Positions 52,994-61,869 of a stretch of 64,000 nucleotides of DNA are shown here, piece by piece. The notes below the pieces were generated by a model. That model was not told the DNA's origin, did not search any database, and saw only the letters and a list, made by a program, of their open reading frames with translations. Source of the DNA: HK1 sp965204915 (GTDB taxonomy: Bacteria > Pseudomonadota > Gammaproteobacteria > HK1); assembly GCA_965204915.1 (NCBI GenBank), contig OZ242023.1, forward strand, positions 4,650,001-4,714,000, in the 5' to 3' direction. A program made the translations under genes and the position numbers. How positions within the stretch are numbered: position 1 is the first letter of the stretch; each line of letters starts with the position of its first letter.

Positions 52994-54112
52994 TCAAGCG
53001 GGCGCCCGATAATCCCGGATCACGCCCGGGTCGGGCTCGGCGCCGAGGCCGGGTCCGGTGGGGATCCGGAACCGGCCGCCCTCGACGGGGGAGACGAAGT
53101 CCGGGTACAGCGTCGCTTCGAGCCGGGTGTAGAAGCGTTCGATCCAGCCCCCGCCGGGGCCGCCGGTGAGGGGCATCGCGGCCAGGAGCTGCAAGGTCGC
53201 GAGCCAGCCCGGACCGAAGTAGGGCGAATGCGGCATCACCGTCACCCCGCCGGCTTCCGCGAGCGTGAGCACCTTCAGGAACTCGGTGACGCCGCCCACC
53301 TTGGTCACGCTCGGCTGCACGTAGCGCGCCGCGCCGGCGTCGAGCAGGCTCCGGAACTCGAACGCGGTGCAGGCGTTCTCGCCGCACGCGAGATCGACCC
53401 CGGACTCGCGCTGGAGGCGCGCGAGCGCCGGGAAGTCCTCCGGCGGGAAGATCGGCTCTTCCAGCCAGAACAGGTCATGGACCTTGAGCCGGACCGCCAT
53501 GTCGTGCGCCTGGGCCGGAGTCCACGGGCAGTTCGTGTCCACGCACAGCGGCACGCCGTCCCCCATTGCCGCCCGCGCCGCCGCCACCTCGGGCTCACCC
53601 GTCTCGTGGAGCTTGATGGCGGGGTAGCCATCGTCGAGCGCGGTGCGCACTTTCTCTGCGACGAGTTCCCGGTCGCGGTACTTGAGAAGGCTCGCGTACC
53701 CGGGGACGAGCGGCGGGGAGGCAGACCCTCCGAGAAGCTGTCCGAGTGGTACCCCGGCCCGCTTCGCGGCGAGGTCCCAGAGCGCGACGTCGATGGCGGA
53801 GATCCCGAACATGGTGATGCCGTAGCGTCCGAAGAGGTGCAGGGCCTGCTGCAGCTCGCGCATCAGGGAGGTGACGTCGGTGGCGTCGCGCCCGATCAGG
53901 ATCGGCGCCACCGTCGCGTCGATCACCGCCTGGACGGCCGTCATGCAGTTGTAGCTGAACGCCTCTCCCCATCCGATCGATCCGTCCTCGGTCTCGACCC
54001 GCACGAGGAGGATGTCGAGCGCCTCCCAAGCCTGCCCGCCCCAAGCCGGGGGCGGTCCGCCGTGCTCGTGCGGGATGGCGAGAGGGATGGTGTCGATGCG
54101 GGCGATCTTCAT
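52994..54112 (-). CDS. mandelate racemase / muconate lactonizing enzyme family protein
   Basis: A 372-residue enolase-superfamily enzyme, which abstracts a proton alpha to a carboxylate with a Mg2+ ion. The capping domain reads MKIARIDTIPLAIPHEHGGP and VETEDGSIGWGEAFSYN. The barrel has AIKLHETGEPEVAAARAAM (the Lys is replaced by KLH, a variant seen in the family) and metal ligands Asp (CVDTNCPWTP), Glu (WLEEPIFPPED) and Glu (GVDLACGENAC). The His base is probably VTVMPHSPYFGPGW. The acid-sugar or hydroxy-acid substrate is unknown. The start at 54112 is the conserved N-terminus. It is 250 bases upstream of the flavoprotein gene. Confidence 0.9.
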   Translation of the reverse strand: MKIARIDTIPLAIPHEHGGPPPAWGGQAWEALDILLVRVETEDGSIGWGEAFSYNCMTAVQAVIDATVAPILIGRDATDVTSLMRELQQALHLFGRYGITMFGISAIDVALWDLAAKRAGVPLGQLLGGSASPPLVPGYASLLKYRDRELVAEKVRTALDDGYPAIKLHETGEPEVAAARAAMGDGVPLCVDTNCPWTPAQAHDMAVRLKVHDLFWLEEPIFPPEDFPALARLQRESGVDLACGENACTAFEFRSLLDAGAARYVQPSVTKVGGVTEFLKVLTLAEAGGVTVMPHSPYFGPGWLATLQLLAAMPLTGGPGGGWIERFYTRLEATLYPDFVSPVEGGRFRIPTGPGLGAEPDPGVIRDYRAPA

Positions 54113-54461
54113 GCGCCTGTCCTCACAGGATTCGAACCCCCCTTCTGCTCGGCAGCGGTGCCGGCCAGGCAATGAAACGCCGCATGGTACGCGGTGCCGA
54201 CGGCGCGGCGCCAGCAATTCCCGCTGAGGAATAAACATGAGTAATATCAATGAGTTACATTCTCGTCATTTGCAAACCCTTTGCTCCATTTTTTCATGTA
54301 ACTCGCTGATGTATAAGGATAATTCTGAATCCGTCAGCAGGAACACCTGTTGGACGAGACTACTATTTGCTCCCGATGCTGCCCTGGCGGTATCTTCGAC
54401 GGCCGGCACGCGCTTCCTCTGCCAAGGGAGCAGGGGCCAGACGGGATGTATAACGAACGGT
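54113..54461. other. divergent, partly AT-rich intergenic region
   Basis: AT-rich from about 54220 to 54340, unlike the GC-rich surroundings, with the inverted repeat at 54252-54304. A GAGGA site precedes an ATG at 54237 that is in frame with the arylsulfotransferase-like gene; codon use between 54237 and 54461 is unlike the rest of the gene. Confidence 0.5.
54252..54304. promoter_or_regulatory. inverted repeat GAGTTACAT / ATGTAACTC
   Basis: A perfect 9-bp inverted repeat (54252-54260 and 54296-54304) with a 35-bp spacer in the AT-rich leader of the arylsulfotransferase-like gene. It may be a regulator site or form an mRNA structure. Confidence 0.4.
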
Positions 54462-56159
54462 ATGTACCCCCCCTCCCCCCACCCCATGTGGCGCGGGCTG
54501 CGCGCCTCGATCGGTGCGCTGTTCGGGCGCCTGCCGGCGGGGCTGCTGTTCGTTGCGGTTCTGCTGTCCGCTTTCTCTTATGGCGTGGCCACGATCATCT
54601 ACGAGATATTTCCCTACCGCCACATCGCCGAAGGATTGAAGACGTACCACATCATCGCCGAGGGGCTGCACACCGGACGGATGATGTTCAAGGCGAAAGG
54701 GAGCGGCCCGCGGAACGCGCTGCATGCCGGCGTCTCGTCATCGATTGCCGCGCGCGAGGCCGCCGCCAATCGGATCGAGCTCCTCGAGGGCGACAACCTG
54801 TCCGACCCGGTGCTGTGGTTCGGCGGCGCCTGGCAGTTCACCGACGTCTGTCCCGGGTACGGCTGCCTGGCGGTCGCGTTCGACACGAACGGGAAGGTGG
54901 CACACGCCTGGCCCTGGCGACCGCACGAAATGGAACGCGCGGCAACGAGCAGCGCCGTCGGCGGCGGAGCGGAGCGGGCGCTCCCTTCCCCCTTCGCCGA
55001 GATCGTCTATCCGTTCGCAATGGCGCAGTACGCAAACGGGCACCTGCTCGTCGTCCTTCACGGCTTCAACAGCCCCGCTGACCTCCTCTTCTCTCTCGGC
55101 CTCGCGCGCATCGACGCCGAAGGCCACCCCGTGTGGTATCGCCACAATGGCAGCCACCACTGGCCGCAGATGCTGGAGGACGACGTCGCGCTCGTACCGG
55201 GCGCGAAGTACGGGGACGGGTCGTTGTCTTTCGATATAGGACAGGAGCGAGTGGACGTTCCCTGCAACGAGAGGGCGGATTACAGGAACGACAGGCCGAA
55301 GATCGACCTGGTGAACCTCATGGATGGCGATGGCCGTCTGCTGCGCAGCCTGAACCTGACGGAGGCCCTGCTCGAATCCGATTACGCGCCCATCCTGAAT
55401 TACAACCTCAACCGCCGACAGAACTGCAACCCGCTGCACCTGAACTTCATCCGCAGGATCGAGAGTGACGCCGGCGGCGTGCCCGGCATCATGCCCGGAG
55501 ACCTGGTGGCGTCGTTTCGCAACCTCGACGCATTCGCCGTCATCGATCCGGAGAGCGGGCGCATCAAGCGCCTGGTGCGCGGCTCGTTCACGCGCCAGCA
55601 CAGCGTCCAGCATCTGGAAGGCTCCACCTTCGTGATGTTCGACAATCAACCGGGCAAGGAATTGTCCCGTCTGCTGGCGGTGGACCTGGCCACCGGCCTC
55701 GAGAGGACCGTATTCCCCAACGCGAACACGCCCGCGAACCTGCATCTCTATTCCAAGTTTGCCGGCCACGTCAGCGTATCGCCCGACCGCCGGCGTGCCA
55801 TCGTTTCCTATTCCACCGAGGGCGTTGCGCTGGAAGTCCGCCTGTCGGACGGGGCGGTGCTGAGCAAGTTCACCTCGTTGCACGATATATCCCGCATCGA
55901 CGCTTTCACGGATGATGCGAAGTACGTCCCCGCCCCCTGGCCTCTGCGAAGGGCCAAGGCGACGGTATTCCGGATGTACGGATTGAGCTATATTCCGCCG
56001 GAGTGGAGGTACCGCTTCAGCCGGAGCCGGTCGATGCCTCCCGGAGGCGGTGATGCCCGGGTCCCGCCGTGCGGGAAGGTTCGGCATGGCCGGCATGGGC
56101 GCGGCCGAAGCGACGTGAGGGTCGAGCGGGAATCGTGTGGGAAGGAGGAGATCGGATAA
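54462..56159 (+). CDS. arylsulfotransferase (ASST)-like membrane-anchored protein
   Basis: A 565-residue protein (from 54462) with one N-terminal membrane segment, LPAGLLFVAVLLSAFSYGVA, and a large extracytoplasmic domain resembling arylsulfotransferase beta-propellers. Characteristic pieces are RIDAEGHPVWYRHNGSHHWP, CNPLHLNFIRRIES, GDLVASFRNLDAFAVIDPES and HSVQHLEGSTFVMFDNQPG. Some relatives transfer sulfate between phenols; others have no known activity. The last 40 residues are Arg/Gly-rich. The start is uncertain: 54462 keeps the membrane anchor and normal codon use, 54486 is also possible, and 54237 has a better ribosome site but adds 75 atypical residues. The stop overlaps the next gene by one base. 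Confidence 0.78.
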   Translation: MYPPSPHPMWRGLRASIGALFGRLPAGLLFVAVLLSAFSYGVATIIYEIFPYRHIAEGLKTYHIIAEGLHTGRMMFKAKGSGPRNALHAGVSSSIAAREAAANRIELLEGDNLSDPVLWFGGAWQFTDVCPGYGCLAVAFDTNGKVAHAWPWRPHEMERAATSSAVGGGAERALPSPFAEIVYPFAMAQYANGHLLVVLHGFNSPADLLFSLGLARIDAEGHPVWYRHNGSHHWPQMLEDDVALVPGAKYGDGSLSFDIGQERVDVPCNERADYRNDRPKIDLVNLMDGDGRLLRSLNLTEALLESDYAPILNYNLNRRQNCNPLHLNFIRRIESDAGGVPGIMPGDLVASFRNLDAFAVIDPESGRIKRLVRGSFTRQHSVQHLEGSTFVMFDNQPGKELSRLLAVDLATGLERTVFPNANTPANLHLYSKFAGHVSVSPDRRRAIVSYSTEGVALEVRLSDGAVLSKFTSLHDISRIDAFTDDAKYVPAPWPLRRAKATVFRMYGLSYIPPEWRYRFSRSRSMPPGGGDARVPPCGKVRHGRHGRGRSDVRVERESCGKEEIG

Positions 56160-56404
56160 TGAGCGTTGGCATCATCCTGGCCTTCGTGGTGGGGTTGAGC
56201 GTCTGGGGGGAGGCAGCCCTGGCGTACTTGGGGCCCGCGACGGGTTTGGGTTCGCTTGGAGCGCTGGCGGCGATGATGGGGGCGGGAGCGTTCATCGTGG
56301 TGGGCTTCGTATGGTATCCGGTGAAACGGATCATGCGGCGGTTCAAACGGCGGCGGTCGGCGGCGGTCGGCGCAGAGCAGCAGCAGGACGCGGGAACGCA
56401 GTGA
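56159..56404 (+). CDS. small two-helix membrane protein
   Basis: An 81-residue protein with two hydrophobic segments, GIILAFVVGLSVWGEAALAY and LAAMMGAGAFIVVGFVWYPV, then a basic tail (KRIMRRFKRRR). No family was named, though the LGPATGLGSLGALAAMMGAG part recalls small proteins found next to sulfotransferase or sulfatase-like genes. The ATG overlaps the stop of the arylsulfotransferase-like gene (TAATG), with a GGAGGAG site upstream, so the two are coupled and may work together in the membrane. Confidence 0.75.
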   Translation: MSVGIILAFVVGLSVWGEAALAYLGPATGLGSLGALAAMMGAGAFIVVGFVWYPVKRIMRRFKRRRSAAVGAEQQQDAGTQ

Positions 56405-56441
56405 CGGCAGGCACGGCGCTGCCGGTGGGCAAGGATCCTCC

Positions 56442-57182
56442 GTGCTTACCATCCGCAACCTCCGGACCGGGTACGGCAAGGTGCAGATCCTGCGCGGGAT
56501 CGACATGTCCGTGCCCGAGGGCCGCATCGTCGCCCTCCTCGGCGGCAACGGGACCGGCAAGTCGACCCTGCTGAAGGCGGTCTCCGGACTCCTCCCGGTG
56601 TGGTCCGGGGCCATCGAGTTCGACGGCGAGGAGATCCAGAACCGCAAGCCCAACGTCATCGTCCGGCGCGGGCTGACCCAGGTGACCCAGGGCAAGGACA
56701 TGTACCCGGCCATGACGGTGGAGGAGAACCTGCGGATCGGCGCCTACACCCGCAGCGACAAGGCCGGGGTCGCGGCCGACATGGGCAAGGTGTTCGACTA
56801 CTTCCCGGTGCTCGGCGAGCGCCGCCGCCAGCTTGCCGCGACCCTGAGCGGGGGCGAGGTGCAGATGCTGGTCATCGGACGCGGCCTGATGGCGGCGCCG
56901 AAGCTCATCATGCTCGACGAGCCGAGCTCCGCCCTCGCGCCGCGCGTCGTGCTCGACATCTTCAGCATCGTCAACCGCATCAACCGCAACGAAGGCATCA
57001 CCATCCTCCTCGTGGAGCAGAACGTGCGCATGGCCCTCCTCCTCGCCGGCTACGGTTACGTGATCCGCGACGGCGTGATCCACATCGAGGGGGATTCGCG
57101 CGACCTCATCCACGACGACAACGTGCGGCTGGCCTACCTCGGCGGCACGGTCGCCGATGCCGGGGCGGAGCTGGCCCACTGA
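56442..57182 (+). CDS. livF: branched-chain amino acid-type ABC transporter ATP-binding protein
   Basis: A 246-residue ATPase of the LivF family. Walker A is LLGGNGTGKSTLLKAVSG, the Q-loop is GLTQVTQGKDMYPAMTVEEN, the signature is TLSGGEVQMLVIGRGLMAAP, Walker B is LIMLDEPSSALAP and the switch region is ILLVEQNVRMALLLAG. GTG start at 56442 with AAGGA 6 bases upstream. It is the first of five genes, F-H-K-M-G, encoding a hydrophobic-amino-acid or amide importer. Confidence 0.93.
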   Translation: MLTIRNLRTGYGKVQILRGIDMSVPEGRIVALLGGNGTGKSTLLKAVSGLLPVWSGAIEFDGEEIQNRKPNVIVRRGLTQVTQGKDMYPAMTVEENLRIGAYTRSDKAGVAADMGKVFDYFPVLGERRRQLAATLSGGEVQMLVIGRGLMAAPKLIMLDEPSSALAPRVVLDIFSIVNRINRNEGITILLVEQNVRMALLLAGYGYVIRDGVIHIEGDSRDLIHDDNVRLAYLGGTVADAGAELAH

Positions 57183-57212
57183 GGCCGGCCGCCGGCGGGG
57201 GAGCCGAACCGG

Positions 57213-58103
57213 ATGGACCTGCTGCTCGACTTCATCATCGTCGGCCTCTCCATCGGCATCGTGTACGGGCTCGTCGCGCTCGGCATCTCGCTCATCTTCT
57301 CCGGGCTCGACATCGTCCACTTCGCGCACGGCGAGGTGTACATGATCGGCGCCTTCCTCGGCATCGCGATCGTCAGCATCAGCGGGGTTCCGTACTTCGG
57401 GGCGCTGGTGGGGGCGATGATCGTCACCGGCCTCGTCGGCGTGGTCATCGAGAGGGTGTTCTACCGGCGCCTCACGCGCGGCGGCGGCGGCTACACGGTG
57501 GCCGGGATGGGCATGATCATCTGCGGATTCGGGATGTCGGTGGCGCTGCAGAACGTCGCCTACCTGATCTGGGGCGCCGCGCCCCATCCCTATCCGGTGA
57601 GCTTCGGGATGCCGATCTTCCTCGGCAACATCGCGCTGCCGAAGTCCTACCTCTACATCCTCGTCAGTGCGCTGGTGCTGATGGTGGTGCTCCACACCTT
57701 CCTCACCCGCACCAAGCTGGGCCTCGCGGTGCGCGCCGTCGCCTACGACAAGGACACGTCGTACCTCATGGGGGTGAACGTGCCGGCGATGATCTCGCTC
57801 ATCTTCGGCGTGGCCTGCGCGATGGCCGCGGTGGCCGGGGTGCTGATCGGCCCCATCAACTACGTGCAGATCGAAATGGGGTACCTGATGCTGCTCAAGG
57901 CGTTCGCCGCCGCCGTGGTCGGCGGATTCGGGAGCCTCCCCGGCGCGTTGCTCGGCGGCGTGGTGGTGGGCCTGTTCGAGACGCTGTGCGCCGGCTACCT
58001 GATCGCCAGCTACAAGGACATCTACGCCTTCCTGCTGCTGATCGTCGTGCTGATGGTGAGACCCACCGGCCTGCTCGGTATCATCGTGAAGGTGAAGGCG
58101 TGA
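57213..58103 (+). CDS. livH: branched-chain amino acid-type ABC transporter permease LivH
   Basis: A 296-residue permease with about eight membrane segments. It opens DFIIVGLSIGIVYGLVALGI and LIFSGLDIVHFAHGEVYMIG, the LivH hallmark (NFAHGE in most members). The cytoplasmic loop is LAVRAVAYDKDTSYLMGVNV, and GGFGSLPGALLGGVVVGLFE lies near the end. It pairs with LivM to form the channel. Two hairpins in the 150 bases after it (58110-58135, 58148-58175) precede livK. Confidence 0.94.
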   Translation: MDLLLDFIIVGLSIGIVYGLVALGISLIFSGLDIVHFAHGEVYMIGAFLGIAIVSISGVPYFGALVGAMIVTGLVGVVIERVFYRRLTRGGGGYTVAGMGMIICGFGMSVALQNVAYLIWGAAPHPYPVSFGMPIFLGNIALPKSYLYILVSALVLMVVLHTFLTRTKLGLAVRAVAYDKDTSYLMGVNVPAMISLIFGVACAMAAVAGVLIGPINYVQIEMGYLMLLKAFAAAVVGGFGSLPGALLGGVVVGLFETLCAGYLIASYKDIYAFLLLIVVLMVRPTGLLGIIVKVKA

Positions 58104-58252
58104 GGCGAGGCATCGGCAGGGCATCGGGCCGATGCTGAAGGAGAAGGGGAGCCCCCGCCGCGTGGCCGGGGCTCCGTGACCACCGGCGCCGCCGGCACCG
58201 AGACGCCGTGGCGCCGTCACCCGAAAGGAAAGGAGACGAAAAGGAGAACGAC

Positions 58253-59527
58253 ATGAACGCAGTCCGGAAGAACGAACGGCTCAGCCCGAGGAACGTGGTG
58301 GCCGGCCTCGCGGCCGGCGCCATGCTGGCGGTGGCGGGCGCCGCGTCCGCCGGCGTCATCAAGGTCGGGGCGAGCCTGCGGATGAAGACCGAGACCGGGG
58401 AGAAGTACGGCCAGATGGTGGTCGACGAGTTCAACGCGATCAACGCGGCCGGCGGGGTCAACGGCCATACCATCGAGGTCAAGCTGCTCAACGACGAGTG
58501 CAAGTCGGACATCGGGGTGGCCAACGCGACCAAGTACGCCTACCAGGACAACGTGCACCTCTTCGTCGGCTCGACGTGCAGCTCGGTGTCCCTGCCGATC
58601 GTGGACGTCATCCACAAGGCCGGGGTGCCGATGCTGATCCCCCATTCCACCAACTACAAGATCACCCTGAAGGGCAGCCCGTGGGTGTTCCGGGTGCCGA
58701 TCTCCTCGCGCTTCTCGGCCGCCGCGGCGGCGAAGTACACGGCGGAGAACATCGGCACGAAGATCGCCTACATCTGGGCCTCCGACGCCGCCTCCCAGGC
58801 CGATGCCCAGAAGTTCTACGAGTACATCGAGAAGTTCCACGGCCAGGGGCCGCTCTACGCGGAGCAGTTCCAGGAGGGCGAGCTCGACCTCCGGCCCCAC
58901 CTCCTCAAGATCAAGGCGCTGAATCCCGAGGCGCTGATGATCTCGGCGCAGTCCCAGGACTTCGCGCGCGGCCTGGTGCAGTCCTACGAGGTCGGGATCC
59001 CGCCCTCGGTGAAGCGCATCGGTGGCTCGGCGGCGTCCAACCGGCCTGCCCCCATCCTTTCGGGTGATGCGATCAAGGGGGTGTTCTTCCACGCCGCCTT
59101 CTCCTACGTGGACCCGGACCCGGCGGTGCAGAAGTTCGTGAAGATGACGACGGAGCGGTACGGGGTTCCGACGCCCGACCACGACTTCTCGCAAGCCTGG
59201 GACCTGGTGCAGATCGCGAAGGTCGCGCTCGAAGGGGCGAACCTGACCCTGACCGACGACTCCCTCGCCGCCGATCGGGCCGCGATCCGGGATGCGCTCG
59301 CCGGCGTCCGGGGCTACCGGACGCTCGGGGGCGGGGTGGTGGACTTCTGCGCCGATATGACGCCGGAGTGCCGCGACGGCAACAAGACCCCGGTGCTCAT
59401 CGAGTACACCAAGGGCGGCGAGGACTACGAGCTTCGCGTGATCGGCAAGACCACGTTCGACGCGGGCTTCGGCCTCGACGGGCTCGAAGAGGAGGCCGCG
59501 GCGCTCAGGAAGTCCCTCGACAACTGA
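58253..59527 (+). CDS. livK: branched-chain amino acid-type ABC solute-binding protein
   Basis: A 424-residue periplasmic binding protein of the Leu/Ile/Val (peripla_BP_6) family. A signal peptide (LSPRNVVAGLAAGAMLAVAG, then AASAGVIKVG) leads into IKVGASLRMKTETGEKYGQM and FNAINAAGGVNGHTIEVKLL. The ligand-site region is VHLFVGSTCSSVSLPIVDVI with IPHSTNYKITLK. Mature Cys occur in pairs that could form disulphides (ECKSD, FCADMTPECRDG). AAGGAG lies 6 bases before the ATG, the best ribosome site of the operon, as suits a protein needed in excess. The ligand may be an amino acid, amide or aromatic acid. Confidence 0.93.
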   Translation: MNAVRKNERLSPRNVVAGLAAGAMLAVAGAASAGVIKVGASLRMKTETGEKYGQMVVDEFNAINAAGGVNGHTIEVKLLNDECKSDIGVANATKYAYQDNVHLFVGSTCSSVSLPIVDVIHKAGVPMLIPHSTNYKITLKGSPWVFRVPISSRFSAAAAAKYTAENIGTKIAYIWASDAASQADAQKFYEYIEKFHGQGPLYAEQFQEGELDLRPHLLKIKALNPEALMISAQSQDFARGLVQSYEVGIPPSVKRIGGSAASNRPAPILSGDAIKGVFFHAAFSYVDPDPAVQKFVKMTTERYGVPTPDHDFSQAWDLVQIAKVALEGANLTLTDDSLAADRAAIRDALAGVRGYRTLGGGVVDFCADMTPECRDGNKTPVLIEYTKGGEDYELRVIGKTTFDAGFGLDGLEEEAAALRKSLDN

Positions 59528-59568
59528 CGCCGGCAGGAGCGCGCCGGAACGCGCTCGGCATCGGAATA

Positions 59569-59600
59569 CCGCGGGCGGACGGCATCGTGTCCGCCCGCGG
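59569..59600 (+). terminator. hairpin after livK
   Basis: A perfect 12-bp stem (59569-59580 with 59589-59600) with an 8-nt loop, followed by TTGCTT, about 40 bases after the livK stop. It could end part of the transcription or protect livK mRNA before livM. Confidence 0.5.
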
Positions 59601-59676
59601 TTGCTTCCACGGGTCTTCGAGATCGAGCGCCGGGAGATCGTATCCGGTCCGAACACCGTCTCGTTCATCGAGGATC

Positions 59677-59730
59677 GTCATTCCCGCGAAGCTTGTGCCC
59701 GCGAAAGCGGGTAGCGGGAATCCACTTCGC
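59677..59730. repeat. REP-like hairpin related to the MITE interior
   Basis: GTCATTCCCGCGAAGC and GCGAAAGCGGGTAGCGGGAA share the hairpin sequence found inside the MITE copies, but neither terminal repeat is present. It lies just upstream of livM and may be a degraded fragment or an independent REP sequence. Confidence 0.6.
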
Positions 59731-59741
59731 AGGCGAGCACC

Positions 59742-60815
59742 ATGGCAGAGCAGGCGGCGGCCGAACAGGCGGCAAGCCTTCGATTCATCGACGCGACGGA
59801 GCGCGCGCTCGCGCGGCTGCGCGCCATCCATCCGCTCGCGCCGTGGTTCGTCGCGCTCCTGTTGCTGGCGCCCCTGCCGTGGGTGCTCGCCAACACCTAC
59901 CACGTCTTCCTCGCGAACTTCATCTGCGTGATGATCCTCCTGTCGGTGGGCCTCAACATCGTCAAGGGGTTCTGCGGGCAGGTGACGGTCGGGCACGTGG
60001 GGCTGTACGCGATCGGGGCCTATACCGCGGCGGTCATGTCGGTGAACTTCGGGATGACCTTCTGGGTGTCCCTGCCCATCGCGGTGATGGTCACACTGCT
60101 CGCGGGGGTGGTGGTCGGCATTCCATCGTTCCGGCTCGAAGGCGCCTATCTGGCGCTGGTGACCCTCGGGCTCGGGGAGTCGGTGCGCATCTTCATCAGC
60201 GCCACCGAGTACCTCGGCGCCACCAACGGATTCAGCGGCATCCCCGCCCCGCGCATCGGCGACTTCCGGTTCGACACCTACCAGAAGTACTACTACCTCG
60301 TGATGCCGGTGATGCTGTTCGGGGTGTTCTTCTCGTTCCGGATCCTGCGCTCGCGCCTCGGGCGGGCGTTCATGGCGGTACGCGAAGATCCGGTGGCCGC
60401 CGCCGCGGCCGGGGTCAACGTGCGCGGGCACAAGATGATCGCGTTCCTGATCAGCGCGGGGTACGCGGGCTTCGCCGGCGCGCTCTACGCCCACATGATC
60501 CCGGGCTACCTCAACCCCCGGAACTTCACCGTCATCGAGATGGTGACCCTGCTGCTCATGGTGGTGCTCGGCGGGCTCGGCCACATCTGGGGCGGGATCA
60601 TCGGCGCCATCATCGTGACCATCGTGTACGACGTCACCAAGGACTACTACCACTACTCGCTGCTGCTGTTCGGCTCCGTGATCGTGCTCACCGTCCTGTT
60701 CATGCCGAAGGGCATCGGCGGGATCATCGACCGGTTCATCGCCACCCGGCGGTTCATCGCGATCCGCGAGGGGCAGGGCCAGGGCCGGGGGATGCGCTCC
60801 CGCGATGCTGCTTAG
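59742..60815 (+). CDS. livM: branched-chain amino acid-type ABC transporter permease LivM
   Basis: A 357-residue permease. After a 45-residue cytoplasmic start, membrane segments begin at WFVALLLLAPLPWVL. Family sequences are SVGLNIVKGFCGQVTVGHVG, LVTLGLGESVRIFISATEYL, the loop GRAFMAVREDPVAAAAAGVN and VVLGGLGHIWGGIIGAIIVT. It forms the heterodimeric channel with LivH. Its 3' end overlaps livG by 11 bases. Confidence 0.94.
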   Translation: MAEQAAAEQAASLRFIDATERALARLRAIHPLAPWFVALLLLAPLPWVLANTYHVFLANFICVMILLSVGLNIVKGFCGQVTVGHVGLYAIGAYTAAVMSVNFGMTFWVSLPIAVMVTLLAGVVVGIPSFRLEGAYLALVTLGLGESVRIFISATEYLGATNGFSGIPAPRIGDFRFDTYQKYYYLVMPVMLFGVFFSFRILRSRLGRAFMAVREDPVAAAAAGVNVRGHKMIAFLISAGYAGFAGALYAHMIPGYLNPRNFTVIEMVTLLLMVVLGGLGHIWGGIIGAIIVTIVYDVTKDYYHYSLLLFGSVIVLTVLFMPKGIGGIIDRFIATRRFIAIREGQGQGRGMRSRDAA

Positions 60816-61602
60816 GACGGAGAACCTGTCGAAGCACTTCGGCGGCCTCCGGGCCGTCGACGGGATCGACTTCGAGCTCGAGGAAGGCGAGGTGCGCGGG
60901 CTCATCGGCCCCAACGGCTCCGGCAAGAGCACCTTCTTCAACCTCGTCTCCGGCATCTACCGGCCAGACGAGGGCAGCCGGATCCGGATCGGCGACCAGG
61001 AGACCACCCACTTCGAGCCGCACCGGATCGCCGCCCTGGGCGTGGCGCGGACGTTCCAGTTGCTGCGGGTCTTCTCCGAGATGACGGTGCTCGAGAACCT
61101 GCTGGTGGGGCACCATCTCCACGTGGCCTACGGCCCGCTGGCGGCGGTGCTCGGCACCCGCCGGGTGCGGAACGAAGAGCGGCGCGTACGCGAGGAGATG
61201 ATGGAGCTGCTCGCGTTCATCGGGCTCGCGGACTTCGCCGACATGCCGGCCTCGGAGCTCTCCGTCGGGCAGCGCCGGCTGCTCGCGCTGGGCCGGGCGA
61301 TGGCGATGCGCCCGCGCCTGCTGCTGCTCGACGAGCCGGCCGCGGGGCTCTCCCCGGTCAACGTGGACAACCTGCTGCGGATCGTCGCCGGGCTGAAGGA
61401 GCGCTACGGCCTCACCGTGATCATCGTCGAGCACATCCTCCGGGTGGTGATGGACACCTGCGAGAAGGTCACGGTGCTCGACCACGGCCAGAAGATCGCC
61501 GAGGGGACCCCGGACGAGGTCAAGACGGACCACGCGGTGATCGAGGCGTATCTGGGCCGGGAGATGGAGGACGACGAGGTCCGGCGGGCGCTCCGGGGCT
61601 GA
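60805..61602 (+). CDS. livG: branched-chain amino acid-type ABC transporter ATP-binding protein
   Basis: A 265-residue ATPase of the LivG family. Walker A is LIGPNGSGKSTFFNLVSGIY, the Q-loop is GVARTFQLLRVFSEMTVLEN, the signature is ELSVGQRRLLALGRAMAMRP, Walker B is LLLLDEPAAGLSP and the His switch is TVIIVEHILRVVMDTC. The C-terminal LivG extension (EAYLGREMEDDEV) is present. It starts inside livM and is the last gene of the operon. Confidence 0.94.
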   Translation: MLLRTENLSKHFGGLRAVDGIDFELEEGEVRGLIGPNGSGKSTFFNLVSGIYRPDEGSRIRIGDQETTHFEPHRIAALGVARTFQLLRVFSEMTVLENLLVGHHLHVAYGPLAAVLGTRRVRNEERRVREEMMELLAFIGLADFADMPASELSVGQRRLLALGRAMAMRPRLLLLDEPAAGLSPVNVDNLLRIVAGLKERYGLTVIIVEHILRVVMDTCEKVTVLDHGQKIAEGTPDEVKTDHAVIEAYLGREMEDDEVRRALRG

Positions 61603-61734
61603 CGCAGGCCGGCGGGTCGAAAGGCGGCTCCTCGCCTTGGGAACGGATCGTGAAGCGGCTCGTTGCCTCCGGTTCTCCGGCCCGCGCGAACGCCGATGTT
61701 CGAACGGCGCTCTCGCCTTTCTCATCAACGGGGG

Positions 61735-61760
61735 CCGGCAAGGACGGCTTGCCGTCTTTC
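61735..61760 (+). terminator. possible intrinsic terminator after livG
   Basis: A 7-bp stem (CGGCAAG 61736-61742 with CTTGCCG 61748-61754), 5-nt loop, followed by TCTTTC, about 135 bases after livG. It is weak but is the only T-rich hairpin in this gap. Confidence 0.4.
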
Positions 61761-61869
61761 GGCTCGCGACGTATCGGCGCCGCATCGTGACGTCGTTCGA
61801 CCGTACCCTCGCCGGCGCATCCATGGAGCCGGAGAAACATTCGCCCGATCGCCGATACCGGGGGCTCCC

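Noticed and set aside
54237..54461. N-terminal 75-residue extension of the arylsulfotransferase-like protein
   Set aside because: Despite a good ribosome site, codon use and composition differ sharply from the gene and the membrane anchor begins only after 54486; kept as an alternative start, not the main call.
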